Source: Cyanobium sp. CZS48M (GTDB lineage: Bacteria; Cyanobacteriota; Cyanobacteriia; PCC-6307; Cyanobiaceae). Taken from it: DNA of 64,000 nucleotides. A program made the position numbers and the translations under genes. Shown piece by piece: positions 54,913 through 64,000 of the stretch; the first letter of the stretch is position 1, and every line of letters begins with the position of its first letter. The DNA lies in assembly GCA_030373145.1 (NCBI GenBank), contig JAUCZK010000001.1, positions 248,001 to 312,000 of the forward strand, given 5' to 3'. The notes beneath the pieces were generated by a model. That model made no database searches, was not told the origin of the DNA, and saw nothing but the letters and a program-made list of their open reading frames with translations.

Positions 54913-57552
54913 ATGGCTGACGCCCCTCTGCACCGCCTGAGCACCGCCCTGGGCCGCCTCCGCTTCGGCTGGGGGCGCCGGGTGGCGGCCTTCTTGGCGG
55001 TCCTGCTGCTGGTGGGCTGGCAGCTGGGCTGGTCGCCCGCCGCCGCCCAGCGGATGGTGAGCGGGGTACTGGGCAGCCCGGCCGCGAAGGCCACGATTGC
55101 CGGGAACCAGCTGCCGGCTCCCCCTCCGCCCTTCGGGGGCGTGATCAAGGAGAACGCACTCGACTCGAAGCCGTGGTGGCCGCCCACGGTGGTGCCCCCC
55201 AAGGACGCGCCGAACGTGCTGCTGATCATGACCGACGACGCCGGATTCGCCGTCAACAGCGTGTTCGGGGGCGTGATTCCCACTCCGGCGATGGAGCGGA
55301 TCGCCAGCCAGGGGCTTCGCTACAACCGCGTCATGTCCACGGCCCTGTGTTCGCCCACACGGGCGGCCCTGATCACCGGACGCAACCATCATTCCGTGGG
55401 CTTCGGCGTGATCGCCGAGCAGGCCACCGGCTTCCCCGGCTACGACAGCATCATCGGCGTCGAGAACGCCACCATCGGCCGGATCCTGCGCGACAATGGC
55501 TATGCCACCAGCTGGTTCGGAAAGGACCACAACACCCCCACCTACCAGGCCAGCCAGGCCGGGCCGTTCACCCAATGGCCCACCGGCATGGGCTTTGATT
55601 ACTTCTACGGATTCGTGGGCGGGGACGCCAACCAGTGGGGCCCGAACCTGTTCCGCAACACCACCCAGATCTATCCCTGGAAGGGCCAGGAAGGCAGCCT
55701 GAAGCTGGATCGCTCCGATCCGGCGGCGAAGGTTTGGCCGGTCACGGGCAAGGAGCCTTCCTGGAACCTGATCACCGCGATGGCCGACGACGCCATCGAC
55801 TGGATGACGCGCATCCACCAGACCAACCCCGACCAGCCGATCTTCCTGCACTACGTGCCGGGCTCCTCCCACGCCCCGCACCACCCCACCAAGGAATGGG
55901 TCGACAAGATTCATGAGCTGCACCTGTTCGACGACGGCTACGAGAAGCTGCGCGAGCGGATCTTCGAGAACCAGAAGAAGCTCGGGGTGATTCCGGCCGA
56001 TGAGAAACTCACCCCCTGGCCGGCCGACATCCTCACCCCCTGGGATCAGCTCAGTGAGGAGGCCAAAAAGCTCTACATCCGCCAAGTGGAAGTGTTCGCC
56101 GCCTTCGTGGCCTACAACGACCACGAGATCGGCCGGGTGATCCAGGCCTTCGACGATCTGGGCAAGCTGGACAACACGTTGATCGTCTACATCAACGGCG
56201 ACAACGGCACCAGCGCCGAGGGAGGCCCGGAGGGCACCTTCAGCGAGGTGGCCTTCTTCAACGACGTTCGTCCCCCGGTGGACGTGCAGATGAAGTACTA
56301 CGACGCCTGGGGCACGGAATTCGCCTACAACCACATGTCGGCTGGATGGTCGTGGGCGTTCGACACCCCCTTTGACTGGTTCAAGCAGAACGCCTCCCGG
56401 CTGGGGGGCGTGAACCAGAACATGGTGATTTCCTGGCCCAAGCGGATCAAGGACAAGGGTGGCCTGCGCGAACAGTTCCTCCACGTGATCGATGTACTGC
56501 CCACGATCCTGGAGGCCAGTGGGATCCCGGCTCCCCAGACCGTGGACGGCATCCAGCAGAAACCGATCGAAGGCACCAGCTTCCTTTACACCTTTGACCA
56601 GGCCAACGCCAAGGCCCCTTCACGGCACACGACGCAGTACTTCGAGATGATGGGCCAGTGGGCTCTGTATCACGATGGCTGGCTGTTGAGCACCAAGGTG
56701 GACCGTGCCCCCTGGGACGCCTTCGGACCGGCGAATCCTGATCCGCTCAACAACCAGGTGTTCCAGCTCTACGACCTCTCCAAGAACTTCAACCAGTCGG
56801 AAGACATCGCCGGGCAACATCCGGACAAGGTGGCGGAGCTCCGCAGGATGTTCGTGGAAGAGGCCAAGAAGCATCAGGTGTTCCCGCTCAACGCCTCGGT
56901 GGCCGCCAGGGTGGCCGCCGCGCGGCCCAGCCTCACTGCCGGGCTTAACGAGCTGGTGTACACCCGGCCGATGACCGGCGTGCCCCAGGGGGATGCGCCC
57001 TACCTGCTGAACACCTCCTACACCCTCACCGCCGACATCACGGTGCCCCAGCAGGGTGCCGAAGGCATGATCGCCACCTCCGGCGGACGCTTCGCCGGCT
57101 GGGGGTTCTACCTACTCAAAGGGAAGCCGGTGTTCAACTGGAACCTGCTGAACCTGGACTGGGTGAAGTGGGAAGGCCCCGAGGCCCTCACACCAGGCCG
57201 CCACAGGGTGGAGTTCGACTTCAAGTACGACGGCCTAGGGCTCGGTACGATCAAGTTCAACAGCTTCGCCGGCGTGGGCAAGGGTGGAACGGGCACCCTG
57301 AAGGTGGACGGCAAGGTGGTGGCCACCAAACGCATGGAGAAAACCATCCCGATCATTCTTCAATGGGATGAGAGCTTCGATATCGGCTCCGACACCATCA
57401 CCGGCATCGACGACAGCGATTACCTACCGCCCTTCCCCCTTACCGCCAAGCTCAACAAGCTCACGATCAACATTGATCGGCCCCAGCTCAGCCCAGCAGA
57501 CATCAAGAAGCTGGAAGCGGGCATGAAGACAGCTGCTCTCGGGATCCAATGA
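54913..57552 (+). CDS. Arylsulfatase-type sulfatase, exported
   Basis: An 879-residue sulfatase. A membrane helix or signal is at residues 23-45 (RVAAFLAVLLLVGWQLGW). The metal site begins LLIMTDDAGF, and the formylglycine motif CSPTR has its Cys at about residue 146 in TALCSPTRAALITGR. Further family blocks are ATSWFGKDHN, LHYVPGSSHAPHH and YINGDNGTSAEGG. The last 200 residues form a beta-rich domain typical of large bacterial arylsulfatases. It would release sulfate from organic sulfate esters outside the cytoplasm. It is coupled to the FGE gene upstream, so the pair should form a self-sufficient unit. Confidence 0.94.
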   Translation: MADAPLHRLSTALGRLRFGWGRRVAAFLAVLLLVGWQLGWSPAAAQRMVSGVLGSPAAKATIAGNQLPAPPPPFGGVIKENALDSKPWWPPTVVPPKDAPNVLLIMTDDAGFAVNSVFGGVIPTPAMERIASQGLRYNRVMSTALCSPTRAALITGRNHHSVGFGVIAEQATGFPGYDSIIGVENATIGRILRDNGYATSWFGKDHNTPTYQASQAGPFTQWPTGMGFDYFYGFVGGDANQWGPNLFRNTTQIYPWKGQEGSLKLDRSDPAAKVWPVTGKEPSWNLITAMADDAIDWMTRIHQTNPDQPIFLHYVPGSSHAPHHPTKEWVDKIHELHLFDDGYEKLRERIFENQKKLGVIPADEKLTPWPADILTPWDQLSEEAKKLYIRQVEVFAAFVAYNDHEIGRVIQAFDDLGKLDNTLIVYINGDNGTSAEGGPEGTFSEVAFFNDVRPPVDVQMKYYDAWGTEFAYNHMSAGWSWAFDTPFDWFKQNASRLGGVNQNMVISWPKRIKDKGGLREQFLHVIDVLPTILEASGIPAPQTVDGIQQKPIEGTSFLYTFDQANAKAPSRHTTQYFEMMGQWALYHDGWLLSTKVDRAPWDAFGPANPDPLNNQVFQLYDLSKNFNQSEDIAGQHPDKVAELRRMFVEEAKKHQVFPLNASVAARVAAARPSLTAGLNELVYTRPMTGVPQGDAPYLLNTSYTLTADITVPQQGAEGMIATSGGRFAGWGFYLLKGKPVFNWNLLNLDWVKWEGPEALTPGRHRVEFDFKYDGLGLGTIKFNSFAGVGKGGTGTLKVDGKVVATKRMEKTIPIILQWDESFDIGSDTITGIDDSDYLPPFPLTAKLNKLTINIDRPQLSPADIKKLEAGMKTAALGIQ

Positions 57553-57604
57553 CCCTGCATACGTTAATCTCTTGCCAGACTGACTGAAAGTCCCAGACGA
57601 TCTG

Positions 57605-58270
57605 ATGCCGCCACCGATCATTCCTCACCACTTCATGGTTCAGTTCGTCACCTCCATGGTGGCGTTGCTGAATCCCCTTGGCGATTTCGCCCTGTTCCTG
57701 GCCCTCACCCAGGGACGCAGCCGGGCCGAGCAGAAGAGCATCGGCAATCAGGCGGCTGTGGCGATCGGCGTGATAATGCTCACCTCCCTCTGGTTGGGCA
57801 GAGCCATTCTGGGCGGCATCGGCATCAGCATCGGCGCGTTCTCGATTGCGGGAGGTATTGTGCTGTTCGGCATCGGCCTTGGCATGTTGAACAGCAAATC
57901 CGGTGACTCCTCAAAGACAGAATCCAATCAGGACAACATCGATGCGGGTCGGATGAAAACCTCACCGGCGGTGGTTCCCCTGGCGATCCCGATCTCCGCC
58001 GGGCCTGGTGTGATCACGGCCCTGCTTGTGGCATCCCACAGCAATGAGGCAGGGATTCCCGGCCTGCTGGCCCTGTCGGTCGCCAGTGTGGTGATGGCGG
58101 GGATGATGGCCGTGGTGTTCTGGTATGCCCCGGCACTCGGCAGGCTGATGGGCCCCTCGGGTATGCAGATTACCACCCAGATCATGGGCCTGATTGTCAC
58201 GGCGATCGCCTCCCAGATGGTGCTGAATGGCTTGAAGAGCGCTGCTCCTATGTTCATCTCCCCGTCGTAG
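57605..58270 (+). CDS. MarC-family membrane protein
   Basis: A 221-residue integral membrane protein of the MarC/NAAT family. Six hydrophobic segments are visible: FVTSMVALLNPLGDFALFLAL, AVAIGVIMLTSLWLGRAILG, IGAFSIAGGIVLFGIGLGML, VVPLAIPISAGPGVITALLVA, LALSVASVVMAGMMAVVF and QIMGLIVTAIASQMVLNGL. The repeated NPLG(D) and P(I)SAGPG motifs are typical. Members are putative multidrug or amino-acid related transporters of uncertain role. A broken second copy lies at 60186. Confidence 0.92.
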   Translation: MPPPIIPHHFMVQFVTSMVALLNPLGDFALFLALTQGRSRAEQKSIGNQAAVAIGVIMLTSLWLGRAILGGIGISIGAFSIAGGIVLFGIGLGMLNSKSGDSSKTESNQDNIDAGRMKTSPAVVPLAIPISAGPGVITALLVASHSNEAGIPGLLALSVASVVMAGMMAVVFWYAPALGRLMGPSGMQITTQIMGLIVTAIASQMVLNGLKSAAPMFISPS

Positions 58271-58279
58271 GTCCAGCTC

Positions 58280-59998
58280 ATGCACAAGCCAGCGCGGCCT
58301 TCCAGATCCGGGCCTTTCAAAAACCAGTCTTCCAGAACTCATTCCTCCAGAAACAGAGCCCGTTGGATCCCATCGCTCCTCTCCGGCCTGCTGCTGCAGC
58401 TGGGTGCCACCCCCGTGCTGGCGGCCCAGCAGGTCACGTTCCGGCTGGGTGAACTGCAACGCTCGGTCCCCGTGGCCGACCTGGCCGAATTTGTGCGCAC
58501 GGGAACGATCAGTAACAACATCTCCTTCCTGATTGATCCGCTCAAGCCGGGTGATCGTCAGGCGTTGCGTTTCGCCCTTAGCCATCCCTTCCCCACCACC
58601 AGCCTGGAAGTGTCCGACTTCCTGCAGACCCCCATGGGCGGTGTGGTGGTGCGCCAGTTCGCCAAACTGTTCGAACGGCCCCCTGCGGAAGTGGTGCCTG
58701 CCCTGTCGGGAGCCCTGATCCTCGGCGCCTCCTCCGGCAAAGGGTTGAGGCTGATGGATGTGCTGGAGAAGTATCCCCTCGAGAATCTGATCATCGGCGT
58801 GCCGAAGGTGATGAACCTGGCCCGCCGCCTCAGGGGTCAATTCGATCTGCAGGAGCAGATCTTTCCCCGACTGGCCACGAAGGATCCTGCCAACCCTCTG
58901 CCCAGCCCCACCCTGAGCGGGTACGCCAAGCCAGGGGACCACCCCTACAGACGGGAACGCTTCTCCTTCACCGGGCCGGACGGCAACACCATTGAGGTCA
59001 TCGGCCTGGTGCCCACTCCGAAGCCCGCGGGGGCCGCACGGCCGCCCGGCGCGCCACAGCCTTCCGCCCCGCCCCTGATCGTGCTGGCCCCGGGGCTCAA
59101 CACCGATTACAACGCCCTGCTCTACGTGGGCGAACACCTGGCCTCGCACGGCTATGGGGTGGCGGCACTCAACTTTCCGGCCACCAGTGCCAACCGGGTG
59201 AAGGCCACGATCCAGGGACTCGCCAGCATCCCCGCTCCGAACGCCTGGTACCACCAACCCCTGGATGTGAGCCGGCTGATCGATCAGGTGGCCCGCCGGT
59301 TTCCCGGACGGATCGACACCAGCCGCGTCGGGGCGCTCGGCCAGTCGCTGGGGGGGTACACCGTGCTGGCGCTGGGGGGAGCACAACTGGACTGGCCCCA
59401 CCTCGAGCGCGCCTGTGCCGTGATCAATGACCCCGCCGAGGTGGAGTTCAATCCGGCCATCCTCTGGCAGTGCCAGGCCCCGGGCCAGGTGGTGAAGCGC
59501 GCCAGCTTCGCCGATCCCCGCGTCAAGGCTGTGATCGCCGTGAATCCGGTGAGTACTCCGATCTTCACAGCCCCATCCATGCGCAAGCTGAAGGCTCCGG
59601 TCCTGATCGTCTCCGGCACCGCTGACATCTTCGCCCCCCCGATTTCGCAGCAACTGGTTCCCTACACCAGCGTGGGGGCGGCCGGCAGTGTGCTGGCCCT
59701 GTTTGAAGCAGCCACCCATCTTTCCTTTCTGGATGGAAGCGGTCCACTGCCCGACTGGCTGATCGGACCCAAGCCAGAGAAGGCCCGGGAGGATCTCAAG
59801 GCGCTGTCGCTGGCATTCTTCGATCAGGAACTGCTGGGTAGGAACGCGATGCGAACCCTTCTGCCCTCGCAGGCCGCCCTGCAACGCACGGGCCAGCCGA
59901 TGCAGTTTCTGCTCCGGCGTGAACTGCCCCCCTCGTTGATCCAGGGCATCGATCCCAACCTGGAGCTGGAAGCCGAACCCTCATCCTTCGGGCGATGA
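58280..59998 (+). CDS. Alpha/beta hydrolase with N-terminal DUF1400-like region
   Basis: A 572-residue exported protein: basic N-terminus, signal helix (WIPSLLSGLLLQLGATPVLAAQQ), then a DUF1400-like part at about 50-180 (VTFRLGELQRSVPVADLAEFVRTG), which is common in cyanobacterial hydrolases. An alpha/beta-hydrolase fold follows, with the oxyanion region LIVLAPGLNTDYNALLYVG, the nucleophile in GALGQSLGGYT (Ser about 356), a late Asp in VSGTADIFAPP and His in FEAATHLSFLDG. It probably cleaves an ester or lipid outside the cytoplasm. It lies 9 bases after marC. Confidence 0.9.
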   Translation: MHKPARPSRSGPFKNQSSRTHSSRNRARWIPSLLSGLLLQLGATPVLAAQQVTFRLGELQRSVPVADLAEFVRTGTISNNISFLIDPLKPGDRQALRFALSHPFPTTSLEVSDFLQTPMGGVVVRQFAKLFERPPAEVVPALSGALILGASSGKGLRLMDVLEKYPLENLIIGVPKVMNLARRLRGQFDLQEQIFPRLATKDPANPLPSPTLSGYAKPGDHPYRRERFSFTGPDGNTIEVIGLVPTPKPAGAARPPGAPQPSAPPLIVLAPGLNTDYNALLYVGEHLASHGYGVAALNFPATSANRVKATIQGLASIPAPNAWYHQPLDVSRLIDQVARRFPGRIDTSRVGALGQSLGGYTVLALGGAQLDWPHLERACAVINDPAEVEFNPAILWQCQAPGQVVKRASFADPRVKAVIAVNPVSTPIFTAPSMRKLKAPVLIVSGTADIFAPPISQQLVPYTSVGAAGSVLALFEAATHLSFLDGSGPLPDWLIGPKPEKAREDLKALSLAFFDQELLGRNAMRTLLPSQAALQRTGQPMQFLLRRELPPSLIQGIDPNLELEAEPSSFGR

Positions 59999-60185
59999 AC
60001 CACGCCCAACGCTCTGCGTGCTGGAAAAGCAAGGATGAGCAGACTTTCCATGGTCTTCCACAGCGTCGTGGCGGCGCTCCGAACCATCGCCCCCGCCCAC
60101 GAACCAGGGGGAGAGCCGGGAGCGGCCAGGTGAGATCGAACCCCGCGCTGATGACTCCTCTGTTGATCCCTTCCGAGCCTCGCTG

Positions 60186-60450
60186 ATGCCTCAACCCATC
60201 ATTCCGCACCACTACATGATCCAGTTCGTCACCTCCATGGTGGCTTGCTGAATCCCCTGGCTGATTTCCCCCTGTTCCTGGCTCTCGCCCAAGGACGCAG
60301 CCGGGGCGAACAGAAGAGCATCGGCACTCAGGCGGCCGTGGCGATCGGTGTGATCACGGCCCTGTTCTGGTGGCGTCCCACAGTCATGAGGCCAGAATTC
60401 CTGGCCTGCTGGCGCTGGTGGTCGCCAGTTGGCGATGGCTGGGCTGGTGG
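60186..60450 (+). pseudogene. Broken second copy of marC
   Basis: It starts MPQPIIPHHYMIQFVTSMVA, matching MarC almost residue for residue, then a missing base near 60245 gives an early TGA. The matching frame goes on with LLNPLADFPLFLALAQGRSRGEQKSIG to TQAAVAIGVI, and then jumps to the part equivalent to ITALLVASHSNEAG. About 230 bases are lost between two ggtgtgat/ggcgtgat-type repeats that are present at both edges in the intact gene. The similarity fades near 60450, inside the next gene's apparent start. Confidence 0.87.
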
Positions 60451-61104
60451 CGATTGCCCAGCCTCTTTGCGCGGCTCCGGCAAAACTCGCTATGGCCGCA
60501 AGGGTTGAATTGTTATTTGTGCAGAATTCGGCCGGTGTGGAGATCGATGTTATCAGGGGACTTCTCACCTGGAGGAATGTTGCGCCGAGCACCCTGTTCT
60601 TCACCGACCGTCCCGCCAGGATGGCGGGCCACTGCCACACCAAGGAGGAGTTTCTGAAGCTCTGGTTTGAAGGACCCGACAGCTTCTCCCGCAATCCTCC
60701 CAACGCCACCCTTTCGATCCTGGAGCCCGGTAAGCCAGACCTGCTCAACGTGGTGGTGCAGTTGCGTAATCCAAGGCTCAACGGCAACGACCTCCTTTAC
60801 GACATCAAGCTTGTCGAGGGTGTCCTGCCTGCGTCCGGTGATGCGGCTGTTCTGTTCATCGACGTGCTTGGTTTTTGGCGTCGCAATGTCCGTCGAGTCG
60901 CAATCGTGGGCACGTCCACGGCCATAGCCGCCTCCGCTGCGGTTTCTGCTTCAGAAGCCATTCCTCCTGCAGCGACCATGGTTCCCGCCTCCCAGCCCTG
61001 CCCAGAAGATCAGCCAGCTCAAGGCGATGTTGCAGGAGGGCCTGATCACCCCGGCCCAATACCAGAAAGCCTCCCAGGAGTTGCTGAACCAGTTCGTTCA
61101 GTGA
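60435..61104 (+). pseudogene. Secreted-protein gene, N-terminus replaced and C-terminus frameshifted
   Basis: From about residue 20 the frame has a clear domain: ARVELLFVQNSAGVEIDV, APSTLFFTDRPARMAGH, FLKLWFEGPDSFSRNPPNATL and ASGDAAVLFIDVLG. I know this pattern from small secreted proteins of unknown function in proteobacteria and cyanobacteria. Its first residues (from ATG 60435) come from the broken marC copy rather than a native leader, although they are hydrophobic enough to mimic one. Near 60990-61003 the sensible frame moves by one: KISQLKAMLQEGLITPAQYQ, a SHOCT-like helix pair, then a stop at 61102. Unshifted, the frame runs on to 61187 as unlikely sequence. Confidence 0.6.
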
Positions 61105-61305
61105 TCTGCCAAACGCCAGTCGATCACAGGCTCACGCCTGAGAGGGTGACGGAAGCTCCTCACTGGTCACCCTCGTTCTGGGCCTGACCCCGATCGCCAG
61201 GGTCAGCGTTTCTGCAACAACCCACCGATCCAGGCCTAACCGCTTCCACGACTACCGACCCCGCCCAGAGGATCTGGATACGTTGAAGGACCCTGGAGGC
61301 GGTGG

Positions 61306-62724
61306 ATGCCACCGGAACGTTTCTTTCTGGAGCTTGATCCCCCCGAGGCTCTGATGCGGGACTGGCCCCACGTGGTGATCGTGGGCGGCGGCTTTGCTGG
61401 CCTCAAGGCCTGCCATGCCCTGGCCGGCAAGCCCGTGCGGGTGACCCTGATCGACAAGCGCAACTTCAACCTCTTCCAGCCTCTCCTTTATCAAGTGGCC
61501 TCGGGGCTGGTGTCGGAGGCCGATGTGGCCTCTCCCCTACGCCAGATGGTGGGCCAGGCCCCGAACATCCAGGTCTTGCTGGGGGAGGTGGTCGACATCG
61601 ACCCGCAGGCAAAGCAGGTGGCGTTCAACGACCACCGCTATGGCTACGACCACCTGATCCTGGCGAGCGGCTCCGGCAGCACCTACTTCGGTCACGAGGA
61701 ATGGCGGCCCCTGGCGCCGCCGATGAAGATCCTCGAGCACGCCGATGAGATCCGCCGCCGGTTGCTGATGGCCCTCGAGGAGGCCGAGCAGACCCGCGAC
61801 CCCGAGCGCCGTCGCTTCCTCCAGACCGTGGTGGTGGTGGGCGCAGGCCCGGCGGGCTGTGAGCTGGCGGGCTCCCTGATCGAGCTGATGCACCGCGCCA
61901 TCCGCTGTGATTTCAAGCAGCTTCAGCACGACCTCTGCCAGGTGGTTCTGGTGGATGCGGTGGAGCGGGTGCTGCCCACCATGCACCCAAAACTCTCGAC
62001 CGCCGCGGCCACCCACCTCCAGGGCGCCGGTGTGACCCTGATGATGCGCTCGATGGTGAAGGGCATAGCCCCAGGTCGGGTGTCGTTGGAGGGCACCGAT
62101 GGCCCCCAGGAGCTGCAGGCCGCCACCATCTGCTGGACCGCTGGCGTGCGGGCCTCCCGGCTCGGCGCCCTGCTGGCTGAACGCACCGGCTGCCCGGTTG
62201 ATCGTGGCGGGCGGCTGCTGGTGGAGCCCGACTTTTCGGTGCCGGGCCATCCCGACATCCACGCCATCGGTGACCTCTGCGCCTACCTCCACACCAGCGA
62301 CGGAAAGCCCCTGCCCGGCATGGCCGGACCTGCAGTGCAGATGGGCGGTTGGGTGGCGGCCCACATCCTGGCCAGTAGCGGCGGCAGCTCGGTGGCGCCC
62401 TTCCGCTTCACCGACCTGGGCAGCATGGCCGTGATCGGCCCCTGGTACGCCGTTGCCGATCTGCGGGGGCTTCATGTCACGGGGCTTGCGGGCTGGGTCC
62501 TCTGGGCCCTGGCGCATCTGGCCTTCATCCCCGATACGGAGAACCGCATCACCCTGTTCACCAAGTGGATGTGGCAGATCGCCACCCGCCAGCGCACGGC
62601 CCTGCTGATCACCGGCCGGCCTGATCAGCACCTGGGCGTGGACGTCGGGCTTTTCCGGGCCCAGCTCCACCCCGAGGCCGAGGCCACGGCCGCGCAGCAG
62701 GATTCAGAGCCCCTGGCGGCCTGA
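61306..62724 (+). CDS. Type 2 NADH dehydrogenase-like FAD oxidoreductase
   Basis: A 472-residue NDH-2-type flavoprotein. The FAD Rossmann motif is HVVIVGGGFAGLKAC, followed by the family's FNLFQPLLYQVASG. The NAD(P) Rossmann motif is VVVVGAGPAGCELAGSL, and the quinone-site region is AIGDLC with GPAVQMGGWVAAHI. Two C-terminal hydrophobic stretches (around 400-430, WVLWALAHLAFI) would bind it to the membrane. It passes electrons from NAD(P)H to plastoquinone without pumping protons. ATG 61306 is used; ATG 61354 (MRDWPHVVIVG) would suit the core equally well. Confidence 0.92.
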   Translation: MPPERFFLELDPPEALMRDWPHVVIVGGGFAGLKACHALAGKPVRVTLIDKRNFNLFQPLLYQVASGLVSEADVASPLRQMVGQAPNIQVLLGEVVDIDPQAKQVAFNDHRYGYDHLILASGSGSTYFGHEEWRPLAPPMKILEHADEIRRRLLMALEEAEQTRDPERRRFLQTVVVVGAGPAGCELAGSLIELMHRAIRCDFKQLQHDLCQVVLVDAVERVLPTMHPKLSTAAATHLQGAGVTLMMRSMVKGIAPGRVSLEGTDGPQELQAATICWTAGVRASRLGALLAERTGCPVDRGGRLLVEPDFSVPGHPDIHAIGDLCAYLHTSDGKPLPGMAGPAVQMGGWVAAHILASSGGSSVAPFRFTDLGSMAVIGPWYAVADLRGLHVTGLAGWVLWALAHLAFIPDTENRITLFTKWMWQIATRQRTALLITGRPDQHLGVDVGLFRAQLHPEAEATAAQQDSEPLAA

Positions 62725-62768
62725 CTGATTCTTCCGTGTGGTCTCCGCTCAACCCTGGTGTTGTGACC

Positions 62769-64000
<1,232 letters not shown>

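Noticed and set aside
53893-56484. Very long open frame on the minus strand (863 codons) across the FGE and sulfatase genes
   Set aside because: It is antisense to two well-supported genes, has low-complexity Gly/Val/His/Arg-rich composition and no recognisable domain. Such shadows are common in GC-rich DNA.
57962-59884. Minus-strand frame of 640 codons over marC and the hydrolase
   Set aside because: Antisense to intact genes with clear motifs; the translation is rich in His, Gln and Gly with no domain.

Overview
The window reads as a chromosomal segment of a GC-rich picocyanobacterium of the Cyanobium/Synechococcus type. The evidence is a two-domain sucrose-phosphate synthase beside a separate phosphatase, a DUF1400-type alpha/beta hydrolase, the order alaS, speA, ndk, thiO, gatB, coaE, argJ that I recall from marine Synechococcus and Prochlorococcus, and several HIP1 octamers (GCGATCGC). 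No tRNA, rRNA or CRISPR array was recognised. Both ends of the window cut genes: a hybrid histidine kinase on the left and enolase on the right.

Positions 1-3212 hold a signalling cluster: hybrid histidine kinase, HPt protein, a response regulator with a PP2C phosphatase output domain, and a convergent STAS protein, which together look like a phosphorelay feeding a partner switch. Positions 3313-12186 are a pile-up of mobile DNA: an intact IS21-family element, a broken ISAs1-family transposase, pieces of two other transposases, an AT-richer AlgX/AlgJ-like gene, an intact IS1595-family element, an intact IS5/IS1182-like element inserted exactly at its end, and a truncated gene. Positions 12257-17556 are a sucrose locus (sps, spp, amylosucrase) behind a strong-looking promoter with an operator-like palindrome. 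A minus-strand run at 17600-24391 carries MOSC, MoaB, a metallophosphoesterase, a 52-codon ORF, a Snf2 helicase and a membrane protein.

From 24425 to 48154 the housekeeping backbone (alaS, speA, ndk, thiO, gatB, coaE, argJ) is interrupted twice by signalling genes. Between alaS and speA lie a glutaminase-STAS-cNMP fusion, an MscS-type channel with a cNMP domain, a SIMPL protein, DUF3307 and a free cNMP-binding protein. Between ndk and thiO lie an ISAs1 remnant, a FecR-like protein, a broken second ndk, a FecR protein and two CHASE2 adenylate cyclases. Two cyclic-nucleotide makers and three cyclic-nucleotide receivers therefore sit within about 15 kb. Together with the sucrose locus this suggests, as inference only, a cAMP-linked osmotic or nitrogen response.

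From 48206 to the end come two small proteins and an ABC1 kinase, a secreted protein, an outer-membrane barrel protein, an AraC regulator, an exported formylglycine-generating enzyme with its sulfatase, MarC, an alpha/beta hydrolase, a broken marC copy fused to a frameshifted secreted-protein gene, a type 2 NADH dehydrogenase and enolase. A recurrent oddity is partial copies of resident genes (ndk, marC, and a 50-bp piece of eno) close to the originals, two of them with internal deletions.
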